Assembly (NCBI RefSeq): GCF_003992005.1
Contig: NZ_RQVL01000009.1
Coordinates: 1-64,000, forward strand
Length of the DNA: 64,000 bases
From: Veillonella sp. VA139
GTDB lineage: Bacteria > Bacillota > Negativicutes > Veillonellales > Veillonellaceae
Direction: 5' to 3'
Below, piece after piece: positions 1 to 12,985 of this stretch; within the stretch, counting starts at the first letter, position 1; each line of letters opens with the position of its first letter. The notes beneath the pieces are model-generated. The model was not told the origin of the DNA. It was given only the letters and a program-made list of their open reading frames with translations, and searched no databases. Both the position numbers and the translations under genes were made by a program.

Positions 1-113
1 TCAGCAAGAACTTTAGTGATTGCTGCTGTTAAAGTAGTTTTACCATGGTCAACGTGACCGATAGTACCAATGTTAACGTGTGGCTTATTACGTTCAAATT
101 TTGCTTTTGCCAT
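1..113 (-). CDS. tuf: Elongation factor Tu, 5' end only (partial)
   Basis: The complement encodes the first 37 or so residues of EF-Tu, running off the window edge. It shows the family N-terminus ([20 protein letters not shown]) followed by the P-loop GHVDHGKTT that binds GTP. EF-Tu delivers aminoacyl-tRNA to the ribosome. The ATG at 113 has a GGGAGG Shine-Dalgarno 9 bases upstream. It is the last visible gene of the str operon, 81 bases after fusA, the classic rpsL-rpsG-fusA-tuf order. Confidence 0.97.
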   Translation of the reverse strand, partial: MAKAKFERNKPHVNIGTIGHVDHGKTTLTAAITKVLA

Positions 114-161
114 TTTGAATTGTCCTCCCGGATAATTAAAACTTTATATACAGTAATCCCA

Positions 162-178
162 TGGGGCTAAAAGCCCCA
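162..178 (-). other. Small hairpin between fusA and tuf
   Basis: A 7-bp stem (TGGGGCT / AGCCCCA) with a 3-base loop sits in the fusA-tuf gap. On the transcribed strand it is not followed by a clear U-tract, so it is more likely a processing or partial attenuation site than a full terminator. The function is inferred. Confidence 0.4.
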
Positions 179-194
179 CTAGATACACTTTTGA

Positions 195-2270
195 TTAGCC
201 ATTTTTCTTAGCTTGAATTTCTTCAGCAATTTTCTTAGGCACTTCCTCGTAATGATCGAATGTCATGGAGTAGTTACCGCGACCTTGTGTTTTGGAACGA
301 AGGTCAGTAGCATATCCGAACATTTCGCTCAATGGAACATATGCTTTGATATGTTGGGAACCGTTGCGAGCTTCCATACCATCCATGCGGCCACGACGGG
401 AGTTCAAATCACCGATAACGTCGCCCATGTATTCTTCTGGTACTTCAACTTCAACAGCCATGTATGGTTCAAGTAATGCTGGGTCAGCTTTACGAGCACC
501 CTCTTTGAAGCCCATAGAACCTGCAATTTTGAAGGCCATTTCAGAGGAGTCAACATCATGGTAGGAACCGTCAAATACGATAACTTTGATGTCAACCATT
601 GGATAACCAGCGATAACACCAGATTCCATAGCCTCTTTAACACCGTTCTCAACTGGTCCAATGTATTCACGAGGAATAGAACCACCAACAACTTTATTTT
701 CAAATTCGAAACCAGCACCTGGTTCTTGAGGAATGATTTCCAACCAGCAATGGCCGTATTGACCTTTACCACCAGATTGGCGAACGAATTTACCTTCAGA
801 TTTAACTGCTTTACGAATTGTTTCACGGTACGCTACTTGAGGTTTACCTACATTACATTCAACCTTGAACTCACGGTTCATACGGTCAACGATAATGTCA
901 AGGTGAAGCTCACCCATACCGGAAATGATTGTTTGACCAGTTTCTTCATCAGTACGAACTTTGAAAGTTGGATCTTCTTCAGCCAAACGAGCTAAGGCCA
1001 TACCCATTTTTTCTTGGTCCGCTTTAGTTTTTGGTTCAACCGCAACGGAGATAACTGGTTCTGGGAATTCCATGGATTCAAGAATAACTTGCGCTTTGTC
1101 ATCGCAAAGTGTATCACCAGTAGTAGTATCTTTAAGACCTACTGCTGCAGCAATGTCACCAGCATACACGCGGTCAATTTCTTGACGGCTGTTAGCATGC
1201 ATTTGCAAGATACGGCCGATACGTTCTTTTTTACCTTTTGTAGAGTTGAATACATAAGAACCAGACTCTAATGTACCAGAGTACACACGGAAGAACGCTA
1301 ATTTACCAACATAAGGGTCAGCCATGATTTTGAAAGCCAACGCAGCGAAAGGGCCATCATCTGTGGAAGGACGAGTTGTCTCTTCACCAGTGTTAGGATC
1401 GATACCTTTGATCGCTGGTACATCTGTTGGAGCTGGCATGTAGTCAACTACAGCATCTAACAACATTTGTACGCCTTTGTTTTTATAGGAAGAACCGCAA
1501 AGAACTGGGAACAATGTGTTTTCACATACAGCTTTACGAAGAGCTGCTTTAATTTGTTCTTCAGAAATTTCTTCGCCTTCCAAATATTTTTCCATCAATT
1601 CGTCATCAGTTTCAGCCACAGCGTCAACCAACATTTCGCGACGTTCTGCTGCCACATCTGCGTATTCTTCTGGAATTTCAGTGATTTCGTATTCTTTTCC
1701 GTCATCGCTGATGTAGATTTCAGCTTTCATAGTTACCAAGTCAATGATACCTTTGAAAGTGTCTTCTGCCCCGATAGGCACTTGGATAGCTACGCTGTTA
1801 GCGCCTAAACGAGATTTCATCATATCAACTACGCGGAAGAAGTCAGCACCTACTGTATCCATTTTATTTACATAAGCGATACGAGGTACACCGTATTTAT
1901 CCGCTTGACGCCATACTGTTTCAGATTGAGGCTCAACGCCACCTTTCGCACTGAATACAGCTACGGAGCCGTCTAGTACACGAAGGGAACGTTCTACTTC
2001 TACTGTAAAGTCTACGTGACCAGGAGTATCAATAATGTTGATGCGATGACCTTTCCATTGAGTAGTAGTCGCAGCGGACGTGATAGTAATACCACGTTCT
2101 TGCTCCTGCTCCATCCAGTCCATCGTAGCAGCACCTTCATGTACTTCACCGATTTTGTGAACTCGACCAGTATAGTAAAGGATACGTTCCGTTGTGGTTG
2201 TTTTACCAGCATCGATGTGAGCCATGATACCGATATTACGAGTTTTCTCTAAAGAAACTTCTCTTGCCAC
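195..2270 (-). CDS. fusA: Elongation factor G
   Basis: EF-G is the GTPase that drives ribosomal translocation and, with RRF, ribosome recycling. The 691-residue product has the full family length. Visible motifs are the P-loop AHIDAGKTT (residues 17-25), switch II DTPGHVD (81-87) and NKMD (135-138), followed by EF-G domains II-V ending in a basic tail. The start codon is GTG at 2270, preceded by AAGGAG at a spacing of 8 bases. It lies 20 bases downstream of rpsG in the str operon, so it is presumably co-transcribed with the ribosomal proteins. Nothing is unusual. Confidence 0.98.
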   Translation of the reverse strand: MAREVSLEKTRNIGIMAHIDAGKTTTTERILYYTGRVHKIGEVHEGAATMDWMEQEQERGITITSAATTTQWKGHRINIIDTPGHVDFTVEVERSLRVLDGSVAVFSAKGGVEPQSETVWRQADKYGVPRIAYVNKMDTVGADFFRVVDMMKSRLGANSVAIQVPIGAEDTFKGIIDLVTMKAEIYISDDGKEYEITEIPEEYADVAAERREMLVDAVAETDDELMEKYLEGEEISEEQIKAALRKAVCENTLFPVLCGSSYKNKGVQMLLDAVVDYMPAPTDVPAIKGIDPNTGEETTRPSTDDGPFAALAFKIMADPYVGKLAFFRVYSGTLESGSYVFNSTKGKKERIGRILQMHANSRQEIDRVYAGDIAAAVGLKDTTTGDTLCDDKAQVILESMEFPEPVISVAVEPKTKADQEKMGMALARLAEEDPTFKVRTDEETGQTIISGMGELHLDIIVDRMNREFKVECNVGKPQVAYRETIRKAVKSEGKFVRQSGGKGQYGHCWLEIIPQEPGAGFEFENKVVGGSIPREYIGPVENGVKEAMESGVIAGYPMVDIKVIVFDGSYHDVDSSEMAFKIAGSMGFKEGARKADPALLEPYMAVEVEVPEEYMGDVIGDLNSRRGRMDGMEARNGSQHIKAYVPLSEMFGYATDLRSKTQGRGNYSMTFDHYEEVPKKIAEEIQAKKNG

Positions 2271-2290
2271 TTGTATATCTCCTTAACTAA

Positions 2291-2791
<501 letters not shown>

Positions 2792-2807
2792 CTAATCTTA
2801 TGCTAAA

Positions 2808-3182
2808 TTATTTTTTAGCACGTTTCGCGCCATATTTGGAGCGGCTTTGCATACGGTTTTGTACGCCAGCTGTATCCAATGCACCACGAACGATGTGATA
2901 ACGCACACCAGGAAGGTCCTTAACACGACCGCCTCTGATAAGTACAACGCTGTGTTCTTGTAAATTGTGACCAATGCCTGGGATGTATGCAGTTACTTCA
3001 ATACCGTTTGTCAAACGAACACGGGCAACTTTACGAAGCGCGGAGTTCGGTTTTTTAGGCGTAGCAGTGTATACACGAGTACAAACACCACGTTTTTGTG
3101 GACACTCTTTCAAAGCTGGAGAGTCAGATTTACGCACTAAAGATTTACGGCCTTTACGTACTAACTGGTTAATAGTTGGCAT
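2808..3182 (-). CDS. rpsL: 30S ribosomal protein S12
   Basis: S12 is a decoding-centre protein that controls accuracy. The 124-residue product has the family length. The streptomycin-resistance positions carry the wild-type residues K43 (in [11 protein letters not shown]) and K88 (in [11 protein letters not shown]), so a streptomycin-sensitive S12 is predicted. An AAAGGAGGTG Shine-Dalgarno precedes the ATG. It lies downstream of an L7Ae-like gene and upstream of rpsG, as in Bacillus and Clostridium. Confidence 0.98.
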   Translation of the reverse strand: MPTINQLVRKGRKSLVRKSDSPALKECPQKRGVCTRVYTATPKKPNSALRKVARVRLTNGIEVTAYIPGIGHNLQEHSVVLIRGGRVKDLPGVRYHIVRGALDTAGVQNRMQSRSKYGAKRAKK

Positions 3183-3255
3183 GTGGGCACCTCCTTTCCA
3201 AACAATTAGATTTATAATTGATCCGCTCGATTGTATCGTTCGGATATTACCAAAA

Positions 3256-3501
3256 CTACCGAAGCACGCCGATTGCGGCAGCTCCTACTTTAATATGAGC
3301 AGCTTGCCCCAGTTCTTCCATCGTATGATTTCGATCTACAGGCACGTTGTGCTCTAAACAAATTTCCAGAATCGGCAAGATAAGTCGGTCATCGCTATCA
3401 AGACCTACAAATACACACTCTACTTCATCGCGCCCCACGGCTTTACGTGTTTGTTTCGCTCCAATTGTGAGATTTGCATTTGAAAGCATATCGATTGTCA
3501 T
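3256..3501 (-). CDS. L7Ae-family kink-turn RNA-binding protein (YbxF-like)
   Basis: This 81-residue protein belongs by sequence to the small bacterial L7Ae/YbxF family, which binds RNA kink-turns and typically sits directly upstream of rpsL in Firmicutes. Family signs are the [10 protein letters not shown] start, the central [19 protein letters not shown] strand-helix and the C-terminal [12 protein letters not shown]. The ATG at 3501 has an AAGGAG Shine-Dalgarno with 6-base spacing. It is the first gene after the operon promoter at 3562-3590. Its exact RNA target is unknown. Confidence 0.88.
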   Translation of the reverse strand: MTIDMLSNANLTIGAKQTRKAVGRDEVECVFVGLDSDDRLILPILEICLEHNVPVDRNHTMEELGQAAHIKVGAAAIGVLR

Positions 3502-3561
3502 ATGCGTCTCCTTCTCATTCGTTACTTACTTTAGGGCACACTGCCCCTCAAGCACTTTACT

Positions 3562-3590
3562 AGTGTACCATTCTTTATATGTCATGTCAA
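3562..3590 (-). promoter_or_regulatory. Sigma-70-type promoter of the str operon
   Basis: Read leftward: TTGACA (3590-3585), a 17-base spacer, then TACACT (3567-3562). The predicted transcript starts about 55 bases before the L7Ae-like gene. A small GGGCA/TGCCC hairpin lies in the leader near 3535-3548. Confidence 0.75.
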
Positions 3591-3809
3591 ACCATTTTAT
3601 CCCCTACAAATCGCCATAATAAAGCATTTTATATGTACATGTATCCGTGCGGTTCAGAAATATATTTTTCTGTATATTTTAAGTTGAATTTATACAGTTT
3701 TATAGTAATTGCTTGTATGTATATTCACTCCATTTCCTTTTATGGATTTTACCTATGCAAAATTGATATAACAAAATTATTTCTTCCTTTATATAACATA
3801 AAGAAATAA
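3591..3809. other. AT-rich intergenic stretch, no gene seen
   Basis: This spacer between the str promoter and the rpoC terminator is strongly AT-rich. It contains a weak CAGAAA...TTTCTG dyad but no convincing reading frame or RNA gene. Confidence 0.5.
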
Positions 3810-3840
3810 GCGGATAACTTCCTTATAGGTTGTCATCCGC
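3795..3840 (-). terminator. Intrinsic terminator of rpoBC
   Basis: The arms GCGGATGAC and GTTATCCGC (3840-3832 and 3818-3810) form a stem on the minus strand, followed by a U-rich tail (TTATTTCTTTAT). It lies 54 bases after the rpoC stop. Confidence 0.65.
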
Positions 3841-3893
3841 TATTTCGTTAGACAATATGAACTATCTATCTATGCTCGTCTTACTGCCTTATA

Positions 3894-6800
3894 TTATTCT
3901 GCTGTTTCTACTTCTGTAGTTTCTTTTGTTACATCCGTATTAACAACTTCTGTGTCCACCACTAGATCTTCTAATTCAGGTGTATGTTTCACTACTTTAA
4001 TCTTACGATAACGGCTCATACCTGTACCAGCTGGTATCAATTTACCAATGATAACATTTTCTTTTAAGCCAAGTAATGGATCAATTTTACCTTTGATCGC
4101 TGCTTCTGTAAGAACACGAGTTGTTTCTTGGAAGGAAGCTGCTGATAAGAAGCTATCTGTCGCCAAGGCTGCTTTGGTAATACCCAAAAGTGTGCGAACA
4201 CCTGTGGCCTCTTTTTTGCCATTTAAGCGTAAACGACGGTTTTCATCTTCAAATGTATTCACATCAATGGAGTCTCCTGGTAATACGTCTGCATCTCCAG
4301 CATCTTCAATTTTTACTTTATGTAACATTTGACGAACGATAACCTCGATGTGTTTATCGTTAATTTCTACACCTTGAGATTTGTATACTTTTTGTACTTC
4401 ATATACTAGGTAACGTTGTGTTGCTTCTGTACCCATGACACGCATAATATCATGAGGGTTAATGGAACCTTCTGTTAAACGGGCACCTAAAGATACTACG
4501 TCACCATCTTTTACAATGATGCGAGATCCGTAAGGGATTAAGTAATCAAACTCTTCTCCCTCAGCTGTAGTAATGAAGATTGTATTCGTACCTTTTTTAT
4601 TATCGTTAGGAACGACACGTATAGTACCTTCTACTTCTGCAATGATAGCATTACGTTTCGGACGACGTGCTTCAAACAATTCTTCGACACGAGGCAAACC
4701 TTGTGTGATATCATCACCAGCAACACCGCCTGTATGGAATGTACGCATTGTTAACTGTGTACCTGGCTCACCGATGGATTGTGCCGCAATAATACCTACT
4801 GCTTCACCCACTTGTACTTGTCCACCAGTACCTAAGTCACGACCATAACATTTCATACATACGCCATATGGGGAACGACAAGTCAATACAGAACGGATTT
4901 TCACTGTGTCGTAATGTTTTACGACTTCATCAGCTAATTCGTCAGTGATTTCACCATTCAATGGAACGATCACTTCACCAGTTTCTTTATTGATTAGTTC
5001 TTCTGCTGCTGTACGGCCCACGATACGATCTTTCAATGGCTCGATAACGCCAGTACCTTCCACGATAGCTTCTACTTCAATGCCATGGATGTCATTGTTG
5101 CGTACTTGAACTTCTTTTACATCAGAGTTCAAGATAGCTTCGATACCTTCTTCTGTCAACGCTGTATGCGCAGGGAAGATTTCTACACCTTCGCTATCAA
5201 TAACGGGATATACAGTATCTTTACCCAACATATTTTCAACCATTGTGTTGCGTAATGTTGTACGAATCGTATCGTCCACTTCACCTAATGCAATAGTTTG
5301 AACAATGTTAGTATGGTTGATATCGCTGTCACTACCCAATTGTGCGCCACGCAATGCGATGGATTTTACCTGAGATTCTGCTAATGCTTCGATAGTTGCT
5401 TCTGTTACGATACTTTCAGCGTCAGCAATCACTTCCCCAGTCATAGGGTCTACTACATCGCGATCCAACACACGACCGATTAAATCATCTTTTAAGTATG
5501 TTAACGCATCTTTTGTATTGCGCGCTAAGCGAGCTCTTTCACGAGCTAAGTCGATACCTACTACGTCACAATCTTCTTCACGAACGATTACGTCTTGAGA
5601 TACGTCAACAAGACGACGTGTTAAGTAACCGGAGTCAGCTGTACGAAGGGCTGTATCGGCCAAACCTTTACGAGCACCATGAGAGGACGTAAAGTAATCC
5701 AATACGGTCAAACCTTCTTTAAAGTTCGCTTTGATTGGTAAGTCGATGATACGACCAGATGGGTCCGCCATCAAACCACGCATACCCGCCAACTGACGGA
5801 TCTGTTGTTTGTTACCACGGGCACCGGAGATGGCCATCATATATACTGGGTTGAAACCGTCTTGGTCAGCCGCCATATTATCCATCATGGCTTCTGTTAC
5901 ATTGTCGATTGCTTCATTCCAAAGATCGATTGTTTTACGGTAACGTTCTTCTTCTGTAATTAAACCACGACGATATAGACGGGATACTTTATTAACTTCT
6001 GTATCTGCTTCTTCTACGATACCAGCTTTTACTTCTGGTACTTTGATATCCGCAATAGCGATTGTCATACCAGCACGACGAGCGAAGGAGTAACCCAAGG
6101 ATTTAATACGGTCCAATAGTTCTGCTGTTTTTTCGTTACCGAATGCTTGGAAACATTGGTCGACTAATTTACCAACCATTTTCTTATCCATGACTTTACC
6201 CAAGGACCATGTGCCGTCTTCTTCTTTCACAAATTGACGGATTTCTGGATATAGGGCTTCGTTGAAAATCAAACGACCTGCTGTCGTTTTAACTAAACCA
6301 TATCCTTCGATACGAATGTAAATCACGTCTTGCAAACCGATGACACCAGAATCGTATGCCAACATCACTTCATCATAATTAGCGAAGCGTTTTGCTTTAT
6401 CTTCTGTACCTTTACGAACTACTGTTAAGTAATATGTACCCAAAATCATATCCTGAGATGGAACCGCTACCGGTTTACCGTCTTTTGTGGACAAGATATT
6501 ATGGGATGAAAGCATCAAGGTACGTGCTTCCGATTGTGCTTCTACGGACAATGGTAAGTGACACGCCATTTGGTCACCGTCAAAGTCAGCGTTGAAGGCT
6601 GTACATACTAAAGGATGCAATTTGATAGCACGGCCTTCCCAAAGGATTGGTTCGAAGGCTTGAATACCTAATCTATGCAACGTAGGGGCACGGTTTAATA
6701 ATACTGGATGTTCTTTAATAACTTCTTCTAACGCTTCCCAAACACCAGGACCGATACGTTCTACTTGACGTTTTGCCGCTTTAATATTGCTAGCTTGTCC

Positions 6801-8138
6801 ACGCTCTACCAAACGTTTCATAACGAATGGTTTGAACAATTCCAATGCCATCTCTTTTGGAAGACCACATTGATGCATTTTCAATTCTGGACCAACTACG
6901 ATAACGGAACGGCCAGAATAGTCAACACGTTTACCCAACAAGTTTTGACGGAAACGACCTTGTTTACCTTTTAACATGTCAGATAAGGATTTCAATGGAC
7001 GATTGCCAGGACCTGTGACAGGACGACCACGACGACCATTGTCAATCAACGCATCCACAGCTTCTTGTAGCATACGTTTTTCGTTGCGCACGATAATATC
7101 AGGAGCGCCTAAATCCAATAAACGTTTCAAACGGTTATTACGATTGATAACACGACGATATAAATCATTCAAGTCAGATGTGGCGAAACGACCACCATCT
7201 AATTGCACCATTGGGCGCAATTCAGGTGGAATCACTGGTACAACATCCATAATCATCCATTCTGGGCGGTTGCCAGATTGACGGAATGCTTCTACCACTT
7301 CTAAACGGCGAACGGCACGAACTTTACGTTGACCTGTGGCAGTTTCTAATTCACTGCGCAATTCATCGTTCAATGCTTCTAAGTCTAATTCGCAAAGTAA
7401 TTCTTTAATCGCTTCTGCACCCATGTCGATACACACGAATGTGTTTTCTTCTAAGGCACCAAGTTCTAATTTTTCTTCACGAGTTAATACTTCGTATTCT
7501 TTTTCTTCTTCTGGGATTTCAGTATTCGATGAAAGTTCTGCATTCACAGCTTCTTTGTGTTTAGCAGAGTTAATTAATTGCAAGCGTTCACGACGTTGTG
7601 CAATGGTTTCAATGATAACACTTTTACCGCCAATGTTATACTCAGGCTCGTTAAACATAGCTTCGTATTCACGGAATTCAGTTTCAAATAACAACTGTTG
7701 TTTAGACAGCGGAGATTGACCTGGATCCACTACGATATACGCGGCAAAGTACAATACACGTTCCAAGGAACGAGGAGATATGTCAAGGATTAATCCCATA
7801 CGAGATGGGATGCCCTTGAAATACCAAATATGAGACACTGGTGTAGCCAATTCGATATGGCCCATGCGTTCACGACGTACTTTGGCACGAGTCACTTCTA
7901 CACCACATTTATCACAGACAACACCTTTATAACGGATGCGTTTATATTTTCCACAATGACATTCCCAGTCCTTGGTTGGTCCAAAAATGCGCTCACAGAA
8001 TAAACCATCTCGCTCTGGTTTTAAGGTGCGGTAGTTAATTGTTTCAGGTTTTTTAACTTCTCCATGAGACCACTCCAAAATTTGTTGTGGCGAAGCTAAA
8101 CCGATTCGCATGGAATCAAATTCATTTACATCTAGCAC
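3894..8138 (-). CDS. rpoC: RNA polymerase subunit beta-prime
   Basis: This is the catalytic large subunit of RNA polymerase, 1414 residues. Visible landmarks are the N-terminal zinc ribbon (C60, C62, C75, C78), the Mg-binding NADFDGD motif near residue 515, and the second zinc site around [13 protein letters not shown]. There is an acidic, non-conserved insertion near residues 170-230 and an acidic C-terminal tail. The start codon is GTG at 8138 with GGAGGG 8 bases upstream. It follows rpoB after 31 bases and is transcribed with it. Confidence 0.98.
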   Translation of the reverse strand: MLDVNEFDSMRIGLASPQQILEWSHGEVKKPETINYRTLKPERDGLFCERIFGPTKDWECHCGKYKRIRYKGVVCDKCGVEVTRAKVRRERMGHIELATPVSHIWYFKGIPSRMGLILDISPRSLERVLYFAAYIVVDPGQSPLSKQQLLFETEFREYEAMFNEPEYNIGGKSVIIETIAQRRERLQLINSAKHKEAVNAELSSNTEIPEEEKEYEVLTREEKLELGALEENTFVCIDMGAEAIKELLCELDLEALNDELRSELETATGQRKVRAVRRLEVVEAFRQSGNRPEWMIMDVVPVIPPELRPMVQLDGGRFATSDLNDLYRRVINRNNRLKRLLDLGAPDIIVRNEKRMLQEAVDALIDNGRRGRPVTGPGNRPLKSLSDMLKGKQGRFRQNLLGKRVDYSGRSVIVVGPELKMHQCGLPKEMALELFKPFVMKRLVERGQASNIKAAKRQVERIGPGVWEALEEVIKEHPVLLNRAPTLHRLGIQAFEPILWEGRAIKLHPLVCTAFNADFDGDQMACHLPLSVEAQSEARTLMLSSHNILSTKDGKPVAVPSQDMILGTYYLTVVRKGTEDKAKRFANYDEVMLAYDSGVIGLQDVIYIRIEGYGLVKTTAGRLIFNEALYPEIRQFVKEEDGTWSLGKVMDKKMVGKLVDQCFQAFGNEKTAELLDRIKSLGYSFARRAGMTIAIADIKVPEVKAGIVEEADTEVNKVSRLYRRGLITEEERYRKTIDLWNEAIDNVTEAMMDNMAADQDGFNPVYMMAISGARGNKQQIRQLAGMRGLMADPSGRIIDLPIKANFKEGLTVLDYFTSSHGARKGLADTALRTADSGYLTRRLVDVSQDVIVREEDCDVVGIDLARERARLARNTKDALTYLKDDLIGRVLDRDVVDPMTGEVIADAESIVTEATIEALAESQVKSIALRGAQLGSDSDINHTNIVQTIALGEVDDTIRTTLRNTMVENMLGKDTVYPVIDSEGVEIFPAHTALTEEGIEAILNSDVKEVQVRNNDIHGIEVEAIVEGTGVIEPLKDRIVGRTAAEELINKETGEVIVPLNGEITDELADEVVKHYDTVKIRSVLTCRSPYGVCMKCYGRDLGTGGQVQVGEAVGIIAAQSIGEPGTQLTMRTFHTGGVAGDDITQGLPRVEELFEARRPKRNAIIAEVEGTIRVVPNDNKKGTNTIFITTAEGEEFDYLIPYGSRIIVKDGDVVSLGARLTEGSINPHDIMRVMGTEATQRYLVYEVQKVYKSQGVEINDKHIEVIVRQMLHKVKIEDAGDADVLPGDSIDVNTFEDENRRLRLNGKKEATGVRTLLGITKAALATDSFLSAASFQETTRVLTEAAIKGKIDPLLGLKENVIIGKLIPAGTGMSRYRKIKVVKHTPELEDLVVDTEVVNTDVTKETTEVETAE

Positions 8139-8169
8139 TGTATGCTCCCTCCTTTACGAGATAGTGGTA

Positions 8170-11100
8170 TTACTCATTATCAGAAGATTCTACATAGCCA
8201 CTAATTTGGCTGATAATATCGTCTTCTTCACCTGCTGTAACAGGCTCTTCTTCTACAATGTATCCGTCAGGTGTGCCTTCTACTGCGGAAGTTTTACTTT
8301 CTGCAGTCGCTTCTGTTGTACCTTCTTCCATGACTTCACGAATATCATCATGACGTGGTGCATCATCTTCATCTAATTCTTTGATGAGAACTTCTTCTTG
8401 ATCTTCATTCAAGATTTTCACGTCAAGACCGATACTTTGTAATTCTTTCAACAATACTTTGAAAGATTCAGGTACGCCAGGTTCAGGAATGTTTTCACCT
8501 TTAACGATTTTTTCGTACGCTTTTACACGGCCTACAACATCGTCAGATTTTACAGTTAACAACTCTTGTAATGTATAAGCTGCGCCATAGGCTTCAAGAG
8601 CCCACACTTCCATCTCACCGAAACGTTGTCCACCGAATTGAGCTTTACCACCCAATGGTTGCTGTGTAACAAGGGAGTACGGACCTGTAGAACGAGCATG
8701 GATTTTATCATCTACTAGATGGTGAAGTTTCAACATGTATACATAACCAACGGTAACTTTGTTATCCATTTTTTCGCCTGTACGGCCATCGTATAATACT
8801 GTTTTACCATCATCATCACGACCAGCAATGCGAAGTGTATCGAATACGTCACTTTCATGAGCGCCGTCAAATACTGGTGTTGCAATATGGATGCCCGCTG
8901 TATCAGGTTTCGGCATGCCATATGTGTTAAAGTCGTAACCATATTTTTCCAACTCAGTGCGTAAGTGACTGCGTTTTTCTCGAACATGGTGAATCGTATC
9001 GATGACATTAACCACACGGCGAAGTGTGCGCAATTCTTCTTCTAAAGCTGTTTCCATTTCTGGACGTTCCGCTTCTACATCATCAAATGTTTCAATACCT
9101 AATTCATAGATGCGTTTTTCTTCTGCCAATAAGAAATCATAACGAGTTTGTCCACCCAATTCTTCAAATTTTTCTTCTGCACAATGTAAAATCTTATCTA
9201 ATGCCACTACTTTTTGACTGTCGATTTGTTTATCTGTTTCAAGGTAATTCGCAATCGTCGGATCTGCAATGGATTGTTCTAGACTTTCAATTTCTGCGTA
9301 GATATCTTTAATACCGTCGATACCATCCCAGTAAGTACCATTCAATTTAGCTTCGTTAAGTACTTCTTTGATTTTTAGGTCTGTTGCTTTAATTTGCATA
9401 CCCAAACCTTGTACTGCCCAACCTAAATGTGTTTCTAATACCTGTCCGATGTTCATACGAGACGGTACGCCTAACGGGTTCAACACGATTTGTACTGGTG
9501 TACCATCTGGTAAGAATGGCATATCTTCTTGGCGCATAACGCGAGAAACAACACCTTTGTTACCATGACGGCCCGCCATTTTATCGCCTTCGTGGATTTT
9601 ACGTTTTTGTGCAATATATACACGAACCACTTTATTAACACCTGGTTGTAATTCGTCACCATTTTCACGAGTGAAGATTTTAACGTCCACAATTTTACCC
9701 GCTTCACCATGTGGCACACGCAAGGAAGTATCGCGAACTTCACGTTCTTTATCGCCGAAAATCGCACGTAATAAACGTTCTTCTGGAGTTAATTCAGTTT
9801 CCCCTTTAGGAGTTACTTTACCAACTAAGATGTCACCAGGTTTTACTTCTGCACCGATGCAGATGATACCGTTTTCATCCAAGTTTTTAAGGTTATCATC
9901 ACCAGTATTTGGTAATTCACGAGTGATTTCTTCGGCACCTAATTTCGTGTCACGAGCATCACATTCGTACTCTTCGATATGGATGGATGTGTAAATATCT
10001 TCCTTACAAAGTTCTTCACTTAATAAGATCGCATCCTCGTAGTTATAACCTTCCCAAGGCATGAAGGCTACCAACACGTTGAAACCTAATGCTAATTCGC
10101 CACCATCTGTAGCTGGACCATCTGCCAACACTTGACCTTTCACAACGGATTGTCCACGGTATACGATTGGTTTTTGGTTAAAGCATGTAGATTGGTTAGA
10201 ACGCATGAATTTATTCAATGTATATACGTCTACACGACCATTGTCACGTTGCACATGGATTTCATGGCCCCAACAACGTGTGACAATACCAGCTTCTTTT
10301 GCCAATACGCAAACACCGGAGTCTGTGGCCGCTTTGTATTCCATACCTGTACCTACCAATGGTGCTTGCGCACGAAGTAATGGCACTGCTTGACGCTGCA
10401 TGTTCGCACCCATCAAGGCACGGTTCGCATCGTCATTTTCTAAGAATGGAATCATCGCAGTACCGATAGATACTACTTCTTTTGGACTTACGTCCATGTA
10501 GTCTACTTTATCTGGAGATACTTCTAATACGTCATGACCACGACGACATGCGATGTGATCAGATACGAAATAACCATCTTCATCGATACGAGAGTTCGCT
10601 TGGGCAATTGTCATGCCTTCTTCTTCATCAGCTGTCATATATACAACTTGGTCAGTAACACGAACTTTCAACACTTTGTTAGCATCTTCGGCTGTACCAT
10701 ATATTTTTTCAATTTTACGGTACGGTGCTTCTATGAAACCAAATTCGTTCACTTTCGCATAGTTGGACAAGGAGTTGATCAAGCCGATGTTTGGACCCTC
10801 TGGAGTTTCGATTGGACACATACGACCATAATGGGAATGATGCACGTCACGAACTTCAAAGCCCGCACGCTCACGAGATAAACCACCAGGTCCTAGTGCA
10901 GATAGACGACGTTTATGTGTCAATTCGCCCAATGGGTTAGTTTGGTCCATGAACTGGGACAACTGAGAAGAACCAAAGAATTCTTTAATAGCTGCCACAA
11001 CTGGACGGATGTTCAATAATGCTTGTGGTGTAATGACAGATAGATCTTGAATTGTCATACGTTCTTTGACCACACGTTCCATACGAGTTAAACCGATACG

Positions 11101-12336
11101 GAATTGGTTTTGCAACAATTCGCCTACGCAACGAAGACGACGGTTACCCAAATGGTCGATATCGTCAGTTTGTCCAATGCCTTCGATTAAGTTCATCATG
11201 TAACTTACGTTCGCAATCATGTCTTCACGAGTCACTGTGCGATGGCTGAACGGCAAATTACTGTTGTTACAGATAACTTTCACAACAGTACCTTCTGTAT
11301 TCACTACGAAGAACTCAGGTACTACATCACCGCTGTATACGCCACTATTAGCTACAATCTCAAGAACTTCTTCGTTCACATAGGTATTCGCTTCTACGAT
11401 GATTTCGCCATTTTCGTCTACGATTGGTTCCGCCAATGTTTGACCGAACAAGCGTTGACGCCAGCCTAATTTTTTATTTAATTTATAACGACCTACACGA
11501 GCTAAATCATAGCGTCGAGGGTCAAAGAATAAATTATCGAATAAGTTACGAGCACTTTCCACAGTTGGTGGTTCCCCTGGACGAAGTTTTTTGTAGATTT
11601 CTACTAAAGCCTCATCAGCGGATTGTGTGCTGTCTTTTTCCAATGTACGAAGTAAACGTTCATCGTATTCTGGATGACCATTTTCGTCCACTTGTCCATT
11701 CCAGAATAATTCCAAGATGGATTCATTAGTTTCCCAACCTAATGCACGCACTAGTACTGTAGCTGGTAATTTACGGTTACGGTCAATACGTACGGACACG
11801 ATGTCATTCGCATCTTTTTCTAACTCGATCCAAGCACCACGATTTGGAATCACTGTAGAATCATACAAACGGTTACCCATAGTATCGATGCTGCCACCGT
11901 AGTACACCCCTGGGGAACGAACCAATTGGGATACGATAACACGTTCCGCACCATTGATGATGAACGTACCTGTATCTGTCATCAATGGGAAGTCGCCCAT
12001 GAATACTTCTTGTTCTTTAATATCTGGATTTTCTGGATCATTGTTAACGAGACGAACATTGACACGCAATGGTGCTGCATAGGTTGCATCACGATTCTTG
12101 CATTCGTTAATGTCGTACTTCGGTTCTCCAAGGCTGAATCCCTCAAAGGAAAGAGCTAGCTTTCCCGAATTGTCTTTAATCGGAGAAATATCGTTAAAAA
12201 TATCTTGTAAACCGCTCTCTAAAAACCACTCATAAGACTTGCGTTGCACGTCTAACAAATGTGGCATTTCGAGAACTTCGTTAATCTTAGCGTAGGTATA
12301 TCGAGTACGCTTACCCACCTGCTCAGGTTTGAACAT
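8170..12336 (-). CDS. rpoB: RNA polymerase subunit beta
   Basis: This is the beta subunit of RNA polymerase, 1388 residues from the chosen start. The ATG at 12336 ([20 protein letters not shown]) has AGGGGTG 8 bases upstream; the longer open frame to 12441 has no comparable ribosome site and crosses a leader hairpin. The rifampicin pocket (about residues 453-482, [20 protein letters not shown]) carries the wild-type Q, D, H, R and S positions, so a rifampicin-sensitive enzyme is predicted. The acidic C-terminal tail beyond residue about 1330 is longer than in many homologues. rplJ/rplL are not adjacent upstream; a ferredoxin gene is. Confidence 0.98.
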   Translation of the reverse strand: MFKPEQVGKRTRYTYAKINEVLEMPHLLDVQRKSYEWFLESGLQDIFNDISPIKDNSGKLALSFEGFSLGEPKYDINECKNRDATYAAPLRVNVRLVNNDPENPDIKEQEVFMGDFPLMTDTGTFIINGAERVIVSQLVRSPGVYYGGSIDTMGNRLYDSTVIPNRGAWIELEKDANDIVSVRIDRNRKLPATVLVRALGWETNESILELFWNGQVDENGHPEYDERLLRTLEKDSTQSADEALVEIYKKLRPGEPPTVESARNLFDNLFFDPRRYDLARVGRYKLNKKLGWRQRLFGQTLAEPIVDENGEIIVEANTYVNEEVLEIVANSGVYSGDVVPEFFVVNTEGTVVKVICNNSNLPFSHRTVTREDMIANVSYMMNLIEGIGQTDDIDHLGNRRLRCVGELLQNQFRIGLTRMERVVKERMTIQDLSVITPQALLNIRPVVAAIKEFFGSSQLSQFMDQTNPLGELTHKRRLSALGPGGLSRERAGFEVRDVHHSHYGRMCPIETPEGPNIGLINSLSNYAKVNEFGFIEAPYRKIEKIYGTAEDANKVLKVRVTDQVVYMTADEEEGMTIAQANSRIDEDGYFVSDHIACRRGHDVLEVSPDKVDYMDVSPKEVVSIGTAMIPFLENDDANRALMGANMQRQAVPLLRAQAPLVGTGMEYKAATDSGVCVLAKEAGIVTRCWGHEIHVQRDNGRVDVYTLNKFMRSNQSTCFNQKPIVYRGQSVVKGQVLADGPATDGGELALGFNVLVAFMPWEGYNYEDAILLSEELCKEDIYTSIHIEEYECDARDTKLGAEEITRELPNTGDDNLKNLDENGIICIGAEVKPGDILVGKVTPKGETELTPEERLLRAIFGDKEREVRDTSLRVPHGEAGKIVDVKIFTRENGDELQPGVNKVVRVYIAQKRKIHEGDKMAGRHGNKGVVSRVMRQEDMPFLPDGTPVQIVLNPLGVPSRMNIGQVLETHLGWAVQGLGMQIKATDLKIKEVLNEAKLNGTYWDGIDGIKDIYAEIESLEQSIADPTIANYLETDKQIDSQKVVALDKILHCAEEKFEELGGQTRYDFLLAEEKRIYELGIETFDDVEAERPEMETALEEELRTLRRVVNVIDTIHHVREKRSHLRTELEKYGYDFNTYGMPKPDTAGIHIATPVFDGAHESDVFDTLRIAGRDDDGKTVLYDGRTGEKMDNKVTVGYVYMLKLHHLVDDKIHARSTGPYSLVTQQPLGGKAQFGGQRFGEMEVWALEAYGAAYTLQELLTVKSDDVVGRVKAYEKIVKGENIPEPGVPESFKVLLKELQSIGLDVKILNEDQEEVLIKELDEDDAPRHDDIREVMEEGTTEATAESKTSAVEGTPDGYIVEEEPVTAGEEDDIISQISGYVESSDNE

Positions 12337-12436
12337 GTTCTTTTCACCCCTCATAAAAATTGGCTTACATATTCTATAACGGTATGACTGCAGACGATTC
12401 CAGGTCTCAGTTTTCCTGCTGACCAATGACAAAATA

Positions 12437-12471
12437 AGCAAGGCTCGTAATTTTTTCTTGTGAACCTTGCT
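12437..12471 (-). terminator. Leader hairpin upstream of rpoB (possible attenuator)
   Basis: The stem AGCAAGG / CCTTGCT is followed on the minus strand by TATTTTGTC. It lies between the rpoB promoter and the rpoB start, about 100 bases before the ATG. An attenuator role is inferred from position only. Confidence 0.45.
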
Positions 12472-12545
12472 TTCCTCATTTCAGCACAACCTTGGATATA
12501 TTCCTTCATCAATTCAATGTTATAGTTACTTTTTTGCAATTAAAT

Positions 12546-12574
12546 ATTATAATGTCCTTACATCTATTTGTCAA
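12546..12574 (-). promoter_or_regulatory. Perfect consensus promoter of rpoBC
   Basis: Read leftward: TTGACA (12574-12569), exactly 17 bases, then TATAAT (12551-12546). Both hexamers match the consensus completely. It gives a leader of roughly 200 bases before rpoB. Confidence 0.9.
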
Positions 12575-12735
12575 GACTTTTTAATGAAAGTCTCATCGCC
12601 ATCTCTAGAGTAGTCAAACATTTGTGACAGAATCTCCTGAAAATATTTTTAATAGCACTCTGCTATGCATTCTGATGACCAGTGCTTCCTTACACCCATT
12701 ACTACTTAACGATATATGTAGGTATACAAAGAAGA

Positions 12736-12773
12736 ACTTGGATCACTAATGCATTACACATCAGTATCCAAGT
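12736..12773 (-). terminator. Terminator of the ferredoxin gene
   Basis: The arms ACTTGGAT and ATCCAAGT, followed by TTCTTCTTTG on the minus strand. The 5' arm overlaps the last codons and stop of the ferredoxin gene. Confidence 0.55.
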
Positions 12774-12951
12774 CCTTTTCTTTTACCATCTGCACAGCAC
12801 CGACCGGGCATATGGCATAACAATCGCCACAGTGAATGCACATGTCCTGATGAATGACATAGCGATCACCATTGCGAGTGATAGCCTGTGTCGGACAATC
12901 CATGGCGCATCCAGCACAACACACACAGGTGTCTTTAATATGAAAATACAT
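12754..12951 (-). CDS. Small 2[4Fe-4S] ferredoxin
   Basis: A 65-residue electron-transfer protein. It has two complete CxxCxxCxxxCP cluster motifs, CVCCAGCAMDCP and CIHCGDCYAICP, each ligating one [4Fe-4S] cluster. Such ferredoxins serve low-potential reactions in anaerobes (pyruvate:ferredoxin oxidoreductase, hydrogenase). The ATG at 12951 is chosen because AGGAGG is 7 bases upstream; an in-frame TTG at 12957 is only one base from that site. The ribosome site lies inside a strong hairpin (12958-12985). It stands alone between the autotransporter and rpoB. Its specific partner cannot be read from the sequence. Confidence 0.92.
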   Translation of the reverse strand: MYFHIKDTCVCCAGCAMDCPTQAITRNGDRYVIHQDMCIHCGDCYAICPVGAVQMVKEKDLDTDV

Positions 12952-12957
12952 AGACAA

Positions 12958-12985
12958 GCCTCCTAGTATTAGTATACTACGAGGC
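12958..12985. promoter_or_regulatory. 12-bp inverted repeat enclosing the ferredoxin ribosome site
   Basis: GCCTCCTAGTAT and ATACTACGAGGC form a 12-bp stem with one mismatch and a 4-base loop. On the minus-strand RNA the AGGAGG of the ferredoxin gene is in the 3' arm, so the structure should occlude translation or act as the 3' end of the autotransporter message. There is no U-tract after it. Confidence 0.55.

Noticed and set aside
7336-7719. Open frame opposite rpoC (and many similar frames opposite fusA, rpoB, ileS, gyrA and the autotransporter)
   Set aside because: They are antisense shadows of conserved genes, Ser/Arg-rich or low complexity, with no ribosome sites and no recognisable domains.
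12337-12441. Longer N-terminus for rpoB
   Set aside because: The added residues are not conserved, include the leader region and hairpin, and the ATG at 12336 has the only good ribosome site.
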